Positions 1 to 10,616 of a DNA stretch of 64,000 bases are shown piece by piece (within the stretch, counting starts at the first letter, position 1; the number at the start of each line of letters is the position of its first letter). The notes beneath the pieces are model-generated. The model had not been told where the DNA came from and ran no database searches. It worked only from the letters and a program-made list of their open reading frames with translations. The position numbers and the translations under genes were made by a program. The DNA comes from Mangifera indica (lineage: Eukaryota > Streptophyta > Magnoliopsida > Sapindales > Anacardiaceae), in the NCBI RefSeq assembly GCF_011075055.1, contig NW_025401109.1, forward strand, positions 62,001-126,000. Reading direction: 5' to 3'.

Positions 1-570
1 TGGCTACGGTTAAACTAAGTAATCATGATGGGTCACAATTTAACTGCTAAGTCAGTTTGGTTTGACTAATATGATAACATCAACATAACATTAATATGAC
101 CAAATCTTCTTTTCAAATTTTAATTATATTCGATACTAAAATCATTGATTTGTATGTCCGATTGACCCACAGCTAGGTCATTGAATCAGATTAAGGCCTG
201 ATCTAGGTTTGGTTAGGAAACATTGTTATCATAGTAGTTGAAACACGTATAGTATTATGTATCAAAAACTTAATTTTGTGTATCATATATTGCAAAATAT
301 GTTTTTTTGAAAATAAGGTAATAAAAAATAATTAACATATCATCATTTCGGAAAACATCACAAACAATCCCTAAAATTAAAAATTTTTTAGATACATTCT
401 GATTATATCATCATTTCTCTAAAAAAATATATTAATATGTATTGGTACTATATCTTGTATTGTACGATATATCTACCATACTGTATTAATACAATACAAT
501 TTATTATACATATTATTTTTACCTGTATTGTATTTTATCATATGATACTTATCATATATCATAACTGGAA
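1..570. other. AT-rich intergenic DNA
   Basis: No open reading frame, RNA gene or repeat with clear ends is visible. The tract is AT-rich with short runs such as repeated ATACAATA/TATTGTAT words near 460-550. Confidence 0.4.
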
Positions 571-1260
571 AATTGTACAGTTGATCTTCTTCATTCCTTT
601 TTGAAACTTCTCAAACAAGTGGCTTCTTTTCCCTTCTCTCCAGAGAATTAAGTTAAAATGTTAGGGTTTGCACATTGTCGTACTCTCTGCTTTCCGAGAA
701 TTACTAAGAAGTAAAGAATGAAAGTCTCTAGTTTTTGAGGTCTTTACTTAATGCTGTGCTGTTTGGTTCTCGAGAAAATTTTGTATTGGAAAGGAAAGTA
801 TGAGGATAAAATTAACTAATTTTAGCTTGAATTATCCTTTTTGCATGTGCAATCGTGGGGAAATGGAAAGTGAATAAGCTAACATGTTTATGTCTCTTGG
901 CTTGACTTACATTTATCATTTGTTGGTTTCTGAGAAAATGCTGAGAATCAATAGCGCCAAAGCTTGTAAATTACGAAGTTTAGAACTAGTATTCAGGTTT
1001 CTCTAAAGAAATGTGTGGGCTAATTGTTTTTTTTTTCTTTCTTTCTTTTGTTAATTTTATGGAGGTGTGTAAATTGAGCCTACTGCCACTATGAAGTTTA
1101 ATTCTTGTTTTGATTCTTAGTATATTGAAACTTCTTTAGTTTTCTTGTTCATGGCTTTTGTAATTCTGGTTTTATCATTCTGTATCTGTTTCAGAGAAAC
1201 TTACATTAGATCGAAGCATTACCTAACAAGCTTAAGGCAAAAACTGTAAGTGCAACTTAG
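571..1260 (+). other. Possible 5' leader exons of a gene, no coding part found
   Basis: The tract has the look of plant leader DNA. A pyrimidine-rich stretch (590-640) is followed by a short ATG frame at 658 that stops after 18 codons. A T-rich tract ending in CAG at about 1195 precedes a roughly 50-base segment that ends in GTAAGTGC at about 1246, the pattern of a small exon between an acceptor and a donor. No coding exon follows on the plus strand before the foldback element at 1357, so this may be a gene remnant, a long non-coding transcript, or chance. Confidence 0.2.
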
Positions 1261-1356
1261 TCAAAAGTTTAATTTTAAAATGTTTTCAGTGTAACACACC
1301 TCATTTTCTTATTACCTCTCCCTTTATATTAAAAAAACTAACTATATACAAATAAA

Positions 1357-2220
1357 AGCCAAAGGACTATTTCACCCCCCAAGTTTAAGTGCTACCCCAA
1401 AGTCACACCAATGAGGTTTGAAAAACCCAAAATCTCATCTATTAGTTAAAAATCACAGTTATGGTAAAGGGCAAAATCGTCTTTTAACAAAAACTAAAGT
1501 TTTATTACTTTGAGCCCCATTAGCTTGAAAATCTCACAATTCTCCCCACCTGAAGTTTGAAAAATCAAAATTTCCTCCTTAGGGTTGCAATTCATGGTCG
1601 GAGTCGTCGGAGATGGCCGTCTCCGATGGCGTTGGCTCTCCATCCAAGCTCAACTCTCCTTGCCGATCACTTTCTAGCCACCGGTGTAGGCTATTTCCTT
1701 CGACAAATACAAAATCGGGGTGTTTTTGTCTGGGACAAAGATGATTTCGTTTTTGTCAGAGACAAAGACGATCGTTGGTAGTCTTCGACGGTCACATCAT
1801 CTCCATCTGAGACCTTTGAGGGTCATTTTCGTCTCAAATGAAGACAATCCGACAAAGATAATTTCGTTTTTGTCGGAGGAAATAGCCTACGCCAATGGTT
1901 GGAAAGTGATCGGCAAGGATAGTTGAGCCCGAATGGAGAGCCAATGCCACTGGAGAAGACTATCTTCGGTGACTTTGACCATGATTTGCAAACCCTAGGG
2001 TGGAAATTTTGATTTTTCAAACTTCAGATGGGGGAATTATGAGATTTTCAAGTTGAGGGGGACCAAAGTAATAAAACTTTAGTTTTTTCGTTAAAAGATT
2101 GTTTTACCCTTAACCCTAACTGAGATTTTTAAAGGATGGGTAAAATTTTGGGTTTTTCAAACCTCATGGGTGTGTCTTTGCTATAGCACTTAAACTTGGG
2201 TGGGAAATAGTCATTTAGCC
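1357..2220. mobile_element. MULE-like foldback element, complete, 10-bp TSD
   Basis: The two halves are inverted copies of each other over about 420 bp per arm, meeting near 1790. The left end reads AGCCAAAGGACTATTTCACC and the right end is its imperfect reverse complement (GGGAAATAGTCATTTAGCC). The element is flanked by the same 10 bases, TACAAATAAA, at 1347-1356 and 2221-2230. Long terminal inverted repeats with 9-11 bp duplications are the hallmark of Mutator-like elements. No transposase is encoded, and the short frames inside are arm sequence. It must have been moved in trans. Confidence 0.8.
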
Positions 2221-2529
2221 TACAAATAAAATAGAACATTATTTATAATCATTCCACTGTATTCCTAACATGCTACTGAATAATGGATTAAAATCTTGAA
2301 TAATGTAAACTATTCAAGAATAAGTTTACATGTTTGATATCAAATTTTTTTAGCCACAATATTTTATGTACAAATATTTTATTTATAATTTTTTATATAA
2401 ATTAATTTTGTAAAATGAATATTTCACCTCATATTAGAGATTAAAAAAAAAAAAATTAGAGAGATTGCATTAAACAAGTATATTTGTTGCCTCGGTTTGT
2501 TAGAAATAATTTTTTGAAAGGAGTTTATA

Positions 2530-3080
2530 TAAAAAATAAAATTAGGGCAATGCTTAGATCTTAGTCCCATGATTCATCTCTCCGATGTCATCCGAGCATC
2601 TTTCGTTGTCGTCCCAACATTATCCAACCATCCCCATTGTCACTTGAGCATCATATGGTCATCGTTGTAGTCGAATCAAGCACCATGGCTGATATCGATG
2701 AATCATATGACATCCCCCTTCAAGCGTTGGACGAAGATAAAAGTGGTCACCCTTTCTTCTGCTTAAGCCAACGACAGAAGATGGGTGGGGAAGGTCAGCT
2801 CCAATCATTGTAGAAGCACTTGCAAAAAAATTCAAACCCTAGGGGGAAATTTGTCACTTTTCAAACCTTGGGTGGGGGTAAGGGAAAAATTGTTAGATTT
2901 TTAAATGGAGAGAAGTGTGATAAATTTTTATTTTTTTAAATATTTTTACTAAACGATAATTTTACTCTTGACATTAATTGTAAAAATTAATAGATGAGTA
3001 AGTGTTTGAGTTTTATAATGCTAATAGGTGAAAACTTGAAAAAAGACTAATTTTTGGGTGAGAATAAGTCCTTTGGCCTA
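2530..3080. mobile_element. MULE-like foldback family, fragment with right end
   Basis: The right end (GGTGAGAATAAGTCCTTTGG then CCT near 3077) and the arm signature (a G-rich line after 'CAAACCCTAGGG', then 'AAAATTGTTAG') match the foldback family. The left terminus is not recognisable, so the copy is truncated or highly diverged. Confidence 0.55.
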
Positions 3081-3094
3081 AATAATAAACAATA

Positions 3095-3270
3095 AAACTA
3101 TATACACAAATAATGATGTGTCACCACATGATTGGATATAATAAATGAAACAGTTATACTTGATGTAATTACAATGAGTATAAATGAAGATATAGTTCAA
3201 ATATTGACGTATTATTATGTGATTAATTAATTTTAAATTAAAGATAAAATTTCAATAAATTACATATTTA
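3095..3270. repeat. AT-rich palindromic MITE, family A
   Basis: This is one of about a dozen related copies in the window. They share a core like GATTTTAAATTAAAGATAAAAT flanked by inverted words such as ATAATGATATGTCATCAC. No coding capacity. Confidence 0.45.
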
Positions 3271-3293
3271 TATGACTGTAACACAATGGAATT

Positions 3294-3319
<26 letters not shown>
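3294..3319. repeat. (CA)13 microsatellite
   Basis: Uninterrupted CA dinucleotides, followed by a short TA run. Directly visible. Confidence 0.95.
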
Positions 3320-3325
<6 letters not shown>

Positions 3326-3929
3326 ACTGCTGAGATGATTAAAGATTGAAAAGATGATGCATCCATTGGTAATGAAAACAAGAGCTTTTTTCACTAAAAT
3401 TTCATAGGAGAGTAGTGAAATTTTTGTCCATCTATTCACCCACTCAATTGAAATTTCTATATCTCATTCAATTAAAATTCAATTTCAAATCATTTTCAAT
3501 ACTTAAAACCAATGTTTTTGAAATTAAATCTAACATTAACCTGGTGGAGGGATTGGTTTGATCCAACCGATAATTAGACATATTGATTGGTGATCAAATC
3601 GATAAACTATTTAAAAATAATATTAAAAAATTATGTATAATTTACATTGAATTTATACTCAGAGTTATTTTATTATTAGAATAAACATAATTTGATAATA
3701 TATTTGTTTAAAATTGATAAGTGAGATTTTAGGTTCAAATCTCAATAATGATTAAAAAATTTGATTATTTATATTGATTCAGTCTAACTCTGAAAATGTT
3801 TTCAAACGGATTGGATTTATTTTTACTAGCAAGTCACAGTGCAATTGTTAGGGCCTATTTTTATGATTCCAATAAGATGAGACAAAATGCAAAACTATCA
3901 AGAGAAGATTATTGGAGAGGACGCCGGAA

Positions 3930-4280
3930 GAGATGCTAGAAGCTAAAGTTCAAAAATTAGGGTGAAATTACTGTTTTTGAAAGTTTTAGGGGGTAGCATA
4001 GTTTGAAAAATATGAAAACCTTAGGTTTGGGGGGGGGGGGGAATGTTACTTTTCAAAGTTTAAAAAGTTTAAGTAAGGATAAAATTGTTAGTTTTTAAAA
4101 CCTTGAGGAAAAATATAATAATTTTATATCTTTTTAATATTAACAGTAAAATGACGATTTTACTCTTATCTCTAACAGAAAAATTTAACAACAATTGGGT
4201 TATGGGTGTGTGTTTAGATTTTTCAACTGCCGCTAGTATATTTTTGAGATCAAGCTAAAACTTGAATGAGAAATAGTCCT
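3930..4280. mobile_element. MULE-like foldback family, right-arm fragment
   Basis: The segment carries the family's right arm: a G-tract at about 4029-4041, 'AAAATTGTTAGTTTTTAAAA', 'ATTTTACTCTTATC', then an end resembling 'GAGAAATAGTCCTTTACTC'. The left arm is missing. Confidence 0.5.
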
Positions 4281-4655
4281 TTACTCATCTATCTTGAGTA
4301 TCTAATTAAATATTCAAAACTAAATACACATATCTTTATTCTATTATTAAATTCTAAATATTTGTAAATGATAATGCCTTTGGGATTACAACACCGGCGA
4401 ACTCGGGGATTGAATTAACGCAACAAAATTAGAGCACATAATCTGGGTTCTCTCATGTATCTTGCTCTAAGTTATATGTATATAGATTTTAATTCATTGG
4501 TTAATTATGCCCATAATAAACCCTAATTACCAATGACCCTCTTTCACCATTGCAACAATTTTATCGCTTTCAATCCTCGTCACCTTCGTTGTCATTTTAA
4601 TATGAGCTATTGTCAATGGCAGAGTTCACTCGCTTGACGACTTGAGTGAATATTG

Positions 4656-4895
4656 TCATTGACAACAACCCATGTAGGCCTGAGACTCCTCAAAGTAATG
4701 TAACAATATGAGAGTGAGGAAGAAGATAAAAAGCAAAAGAGAAAAAGAAAACATCGTGGTCAGAATTATGTTTTGAACTGGTTGGTAGAGAATTGCAGAT
4801 CCTACAGTGATGGAAGCTCCAGCAATTAAAAGCCTAAAGAAGAGCCACACACTCCACAGGGAAGCCCTGTCAGTCACGTTCTCAACTAAAATTGA
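4656..4895 (-). other. Unrecognised hydrophobic reading frame
   Basis: About 80 codons open on the minus strand, with two strongly hydrophobic stretches: residues near WSVWLFFRLLIAGASI and a longer one rich in F, L and I near FSLLLFIFFLTLILL. The frame could encode a two-pass membrane peptide or be an isolated exon. No convincing ATG sits at its start (the listed start codon is GTG), and the upstream TTTTAG lacks a pyrimidine tract. I do not recognise the sequence, and it may be a chance frame. Confidence 0.15.
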
Positions 4896-6164
4896 TGGTC
4901 AGCTTTTGTTTTGGTTTTTTTTTTTTTTTTTTTAATAACAAGAAAATCTTATTTGGGTTAGATTATTTTTTTAATATTGAATTTGCTAGTCAAACAAATA
5001 AAATCTTGAGTCTAGTAATCAATCCTGTAACTATTACATTAAATAAGTTAAAAGTTTAATCTTGGTATGTTATAAATTTTATTTAAACTCTTGCTTTATG
5101 TTGGAATCTCTCCCCTTTGCCACTTGAAAGACTTTATTTTTGCATTTCTTTTCTTTTGTTTTGAACATTTTAAACCAAAATTCATTATTATTATAGATAT
5201 TGTTTCCATGCAAAAGGGCCATGCACTTCCAGTCTCGAAAGCCGTAAAGTTAAATTATGGGGTCGTCTTGAAGCTATTCAAATTGTTGATTGACCTCATT
5301 TTCCATTCATTTTAATTTTCTTTTCCGTCAGTGCTTGTCTTTGTCTCATCATTTGAGCTTTCACAATGATCGGTAGTTCTTTCAATTTAAATCACTGGAC
5401 CAATGATTTTTTAGGGTTTATTAGAAAGACACTTCAATTATGAGAATGTGTTTTCTTTATAATTACTTTCTCCACTACCCCACTGTTACAATGATTTATC
5501 ATGATACTAACTTTCGCATCTCTCATAATTACACAAGACAAAACCTCTGGCTCAAATTCGTAAGGGTGGATGTAAACCTAACCGAGCTTAAATACTCTCT
5601 AGTTCGAGTTTAGTGAAAGGAGGGAGACCGCTGCATTTATGTGTTCTTAAAAAAAGAGAGGAAGAAATATGCTTTCTATACTTTTGTGTAGGTAGGAATA
5701 TGACATTTTTGAGATATTTTATATGTCCAATTACCAAGTAACTATCTAACTATCCAAATTCCTCTAATTGTCCATTAATAGTTAATATAATCAGATTGGG
5801 TCAACCTATCATGGGTGGATCTTAAATCTAATAATTTGTTTTTTAACAATGTTACAAATCAATTCATCCCCAACCATGAATCCTAAAATGATCCACAATT
5901 TTTATGTATGAATTTGTTTACTTAGAGTTGAATTTTATTTGGGTCAAGTATAAATAAAGTTCAGTTAGAGATAGGTTTAAATATAAATGAATCAATTTGA
6001 GATTGACGAGCTGAGATTTGAGCTTGAATAAAAAATAATTTTAAATGAACTCAATCCTTAACTTAAACTCGATTTATTCGAATTCAAATAACTCAAATCA
6101 AATTCAACCCTATGTACCAAACTAATGGACACTACTCTGTTAACGTTATTTTAATATCTTTCCT
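4896..6164. other. AT-rich intergenic DNA
   Basis: No supported gene. A T-tract lies at 4914-4933. The stretch 5800-6120 holds a copy of a dispersed repeat rich in words such as AATTCAAA, TTGAGTTT and ACTCGATT (family B, described at 26410). Confidence 0.4.
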
Positions 6165-6310
6165 TATATGTATATATAAAGTAGTACTATGTGCATAATT
6201 TTATATACAAATAATGATATATTACTATATGATTAAGTTATTTAAATTAGAGATAATGTAATCACACGATAACATATCATTGTTTATACACATAATTTTA
6301 TTGATACATA
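6165..6310. repeat. AT-rich palindromic MITE, family A
   Basis: ATAATGATATATTACTATATG on the left mirrors CACGATAACATATCATTGT on the right, around an AT-rich centre. Same family as 3095-3270. Confidence 0.45.
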
Positions 6311-6779
6311 TATTAAGATATTATTTAAGATTTTAATTCATTTATGTTTAACTGCCAATAACATAATTACAAAAATAAACCCATAAAATTAGGAATCAAA
6401 TTCTGGCTTACAACTTAATCTTCGAGTAGCCACCAAGAAATTAATTACAAACCTCCAATAATATTAATAATCTCATTAAATATATAATTACATAAATTAA
6501 TACATATTAGTATTTCTTATCTCATTATATAATTACAAAAATCAAAACATATTAATGTCTAAATTAAGGCAATAAATAATCAAACTAAACTTTGGATACA
6601 AAAGAGCACTAATTTTCCATTTCTCGGAAAAGAAAATTTTACAAGAAAATGGTCAGATTGATAGCTCAAATCAAAGGTTAATCAACTTAATTAACTACCA
6701 TCTATCTCAAAATCTACAACAATAAATAAATAAATAAATAAACAGAAAAAATTAATTTGATATTTAATAATAAAAATAA

Positions 6780-7649
6780 TCAGCCATTACTTGTCTCCAG
6801 CAATTCATCGATGCTCCCAAAAATGGCTGGTTTTGATTGGATTTCAGGATCCTTTTTTAGGGTTTGCAGAATTTTCTTTGGAACCAAACACTTCTCTTCT
6901 GAATATAATTTTTCTTGAATTATTGGAGACTCGAGAAGAGTTTGAAGCTCTTGAAATGGAAAAAATTCTTCTTTTTCCGCAATTATTGGCTGCATGAGTT
7001 GAAGAAGTTTGACTTGAGCCTGCAAGAACTTGACATATTTTGAAGCAGCTTGAAACATTTCAGCAGTGTTCAATCTATGGCTGCCTGGAATCAGCTTTCC
7101 TAGCTCTTGAGTCTTCTCCGTAATCTTCCTTCTTCTCTCTCTCGCCGCAACGCTTTGCGCCTTCAAGCTTACGCTGTTCGGTTTCTTCGTACTATTCTTT
7201 CCAAAGCTGAAACCTGCCAGAGGAGGAGGCGGAATATCTGGCAGGAACTCAGAAAGGGGCTGTGGTGGCGGTGGAGGAGGAACAACATTTGTGATACACC
7301 CGGAAAAGGATTCAGGCAAAAAAGCAACCGAATCATGATGATCAACGTCAAGCCCATCTCCATAGTAGCAACTCCTCTGGCGCTTCGAATAGTTCTGATA
7401 AATTAGCTGAAAATCTTCTACAGGGAAGATGAAATTATCGGAAAGAGAAGAAGGGAAGTCATCTGGAACATAATCATTATCGAAACCGAAGCCATTATTG
7501 TTGCTGAAACTGAACCAGTTGAAATAAGAATCCAAGTCCAAGTCGTTGTTGTTGTTGATGTTTTCAGCTTCCGGAGGAGGGAAGCTCAGCATTTCCTGGT
7601 TGAAATAATGCTGAAGAGAGAAGCCATTATCCCAAAAGCTCAAAGCCAT
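6780..7649 (-). CDS. bHLH transcription factor (bHLH52/53-like)
   Basis: Single-exon gene of 289 codons encoding a nuclear DNA-binding regulator. The N-terminal half is acidic and rich in N, F and P, with a poly-proline run at residues 124-129, as in activation regions. The bHLH domain covers about residues 160-212: basic region AQSVAARERRRKI, helix 1 TEKTQELGKLIPGS, loop, and helix 2 EMFQAASKYVKFLQAQVKLL. The HLH part resembles Arabidopsis bHLH52/53-type proteins. In the basic region the usual His5 and Glu9 of E-box binders are Gln and Ala, so canonical CANNTG binding is not assured; this is also seen in other plant 'QSVAARERRR' proteins. The ATG is the first in the frame and lies in an upstream AT-rich leader. 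No frame break. Target genes cannot be inferred from the locus. Confidence 0.92.
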   Translation of the reverse strand: MALSFWDNGFSLQHYFNQEMLSFPPPEAENINNNNDLDLDSYFNWFSFSNNNGFGFDNDYVPDDFPSSLSDNFIFPVEDFQLIYQNYSKRQRSCYYGDGLDVDHHDSVAFLPESFSGCITNVVPPPPPPQPLSEFLPDIPPPPLAGFSFGKNSTKKPNSVSLKAQSVAARERRRKITEKTQELGKLIPGSHRLNTAEMFQAASKYVKFLQAQVKLLQLMQPIIAEKEEFFPFQELQTLLESPIIQEKLYSEEKCLVPKKILQTLKKDPEIQSKPAIFGSIDELLETSNG

Positions 7650-7792
7650 GAGGAAAAATTTTGCAAGAATGAAGTCAAAAGAACGAAGAAGACCGAGGAG
7701 AGAAGTTTAGAATAATAGCTGAAAATGAAAGTTTAATTTGAAGATATTGTCTTTTTGTCTGTTGAATTGGAATTGAAAGGAGAATTTATTTA

Positions 7793-7806
7793 ATATATAT
7801 ATATAA
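7793..7806 (-). promoter_or_regulatory. Possible TATA box of the bHLH gene
   Basis: A TATATATATA run lies about 145 bases upstream of the bHLH start codon on the minus strand. It would give a leader of roughly 110-120 bases. AT-rich surroundings make this uncertain. Confidence 0.3.
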
Positions 7807-7809
7807 AAT

Positions 7810-10440
7810 ATTTATTTATAAAATTGACTAACGAATTAGAGAAGAAAGTGGGGGGGGATGAGTACTAGGGTTTTTGCGGAGAGAAATGAGGTGATTGAGG
7901 AGTAACTAACTCCTGATTAGTTGGGTTAAAAGGGACACGTGGAGAGGTTTTACTGGTTGTTGGTGGGTCAATTAAGAAACCGTTTTGGGTTATGGCGGCT
8001 GCCTTTCTAGTTCTTGTGTTTAACCTTCCTTGTAATTAAGCAACCGTTACTGTTAATTAATAGCTAATTTTGTTCTAAATATAATTAAAAGAGTTATTTT
8101 TAATAATAATAATAATAATTATCGTTTGAATTAGAGATATATATAATACTCAATTATATAATAATTTGTCATTATTTTATTTATATTTGTGCTTGTTATT
8201 AATGTACATAATATTGTAAATGAATTAATCAAAATTGATTTCTCTTGTGTAAAAGAAAATAATAAATTATAATAAGAGCTCGAACACAGAGTTAAAGGCA
8301 TTTTTTTGCCAAATTTATGATTCATTTACAAATTTTTGACTTCAAATTTTAGGTATTAAAATGAAGGATAATGGACAATTTTGTAATATTCATTAATTTA
8401 TAATAATATACGTTCTAGTTATAGAATTATGTGTATTTATTTTAAATATTGAATTAAGTATTTAAATTATGTATCATAATATATTTAAGTGATTTTAAAT
8501 AAAAAATAAAATAACACCCAATAAATTTGGTCAAATAAAGTCAAAACTTGATTATTTGGCCAAAAAAATTAGTTTTAGGCTAAATAGAATTCCAGCAAGC
8601 CTAGCTAAAAAATTTTGTCTATTACGTTATCGAGCTCGAGCTTCAACAAATGTTGTTCAAGTGTGAGACCAATAAGGTAAAAAATTTATTGTGGGTATAA
8701 GTGTATTTGCAGGTTTTCAAATATGTCGATTTTTAAAATTACAATGATAGACTTGAAATAAATTTGAAACAGGTTTGAAACCTAAATATTAGCAATGAAC
8801 GGAGTCTAAATAAAAAAAATATGATTCTCAAATGGCAAACCCAAAGCCCAAGGTTCAATTTTTATTTAATGGTTAAATTCAAACAAATTAAACTCAATTT
8901 AGTAGGCTTGATTAACAGATCTAGTGACTTATTTTCGGAACCCAATGTTTTCACCTATTTAGACTACAGGCATTTACCTAAAACCCTATTTCAATAGAAA
9001 AATGCTAATGGTAGAAGGGCATAAGTGTATAACCATTATTTTTCCCTTATGGAAAATTTTAACCATATACAAAATGAACAAAAAATGAAATTTGCTAGCG
9101 TAGTTCACCGAATCACACCAAACATATGTGATTTAACAAGATTGCATATTTCCTTGTGTGATTTTGATATAACTGCACAAAAAAAAAAAAGATGTATGAT
9201 TTTGATCACCAAGTCAAACCCAACTCCATAAGAAAATTTCTAATGGTACAAGGCCGTAACCGTCATTTCCTTCCAAAAATTTGAAACTAAACCGTTCCAA
9301 TTAAGATATGATCAAATTAGAATGAACCTAAACATATGATCTAACAAGATTGCATTATTCCCGATGTGATTTCGATAAAACTGAACCTAAAAATGTTGGA
9401 TTTCCACATGAATTACACATTTTTTGATATAATTTTGGCAAAATTGCACATAAGGAGGTGCAATCTCGCAAGATCATGTATGTTTGGTATGATGCAAATG
9501 ATTCCATCCATCATACTATACCTTAGATGCAAATTTGGTCATCAGCTCAGGGCTCTCCAAATGAGATCAAATTAAATCCAACAAAATCTCACCTTCTTGG
9601 TGGGATTCCAATTACTGATCTAACTAGATCATCGATGAATATAATTATAAGCAATATGTTAATTGCACAAAAGTTAAATAGTTAAGGGTGATATGATCAT
9701 TTTCTTTATAATACCATGCCAATGTATTTTTTAATTGACTGTAAGGGTGTTCAAAATTGTTTAATCAAACTGGTTTATCAATTTTTTGAACTAAATCAAA
9801 TTTTGAGTTTGAAAAAAATTGAATTGATTTAAAGATTTACTAGTTTTAAACAGAAATGAAAATATCAATTAACTGAAACAAATTTTTAGTTAATCGGTTT
9901 TTGAATTAAATTTAAAAAATTATCATATTTTATTTTTTTCCTTTTTTTGAAATATATTCAATATTTTATTTAATTGTTTAAAAACCTATTCGGTTTAGTT
10001 AACTAATTTTGAAAATTAGATAAATTAGTAATCAAATCAAAAATCAGTTTTTATATTTTTTGAATTAGTATCAAAACTGGTTTTTCAAATAACCCATTAT
10101 TCTATTCAATTTTCGGTTCAAAAATCAGTTGGGTTAGGTTATCAGATATAATTGACTGAACCAAGTTTTGGGTAGAAATTATAGTTTAGGAATCGAACGA
10201 GCGTGAGCGGTAATTTCTACAAACCTTGGGTGGCAAATGGATATCCTATAAATATTATCAACTTCATTTTATTGCGCCCATCACTCTGCCAGAGCCTGTG
10301 GTCGCAGGGCAGCCAAACAAACCACCAGGACAGTAACACCACAAAATTATCATGGCTATTCATATCTCATGAAGGGATTTCTCATTTTCATTTGAGAGAG
10401 TTGAGGTAAAAATTGACGCTTTAAACTCAGTGGAACGATA
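7810..10440. other. Intergenic DNA with degenerate repeats
   Basis: No gene is supported. 8400-8520 is a family-A MITE copy. 9000-9190 and 9220-9440 are two diverged direct copies of one unit: each has 'AATGGTA(G/C)AAGG', then 'CATATG(T)GATTTAACAAGATTGCAT', then 'TGTGATTTTGATA'. A shorter third echo lies near 9455-9490. 9740-10170 is rich in AATTGGTTTT-like words and resembles family B. 10200-10440 may be the transcribed leader of the downstream primase gene. Confidence 0.35.
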
Positions 10441-10616
10441 AAAATATGCCCTTTGGTATGATTCACAGGTGTTTCTTTTCATATCTAAGATTACCCAGAA
10501 GAGGAATAAACAGGGTTTTGTGTAGCCAAGCCTATGTTCCTAGTAATTCCTTTTCCCCAAAAAATTTGCATTCTTTGCTCTCATTAGTTTCATAATTTTG
10601 ATGGGTTCTTGTTGTT

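Noticed and set aside
1557..2020. Overlapping 65-75 codon frames on both strands
   Set aside because: They lie in the arms of a foldback element and mirror each other. No protein family is recognised.
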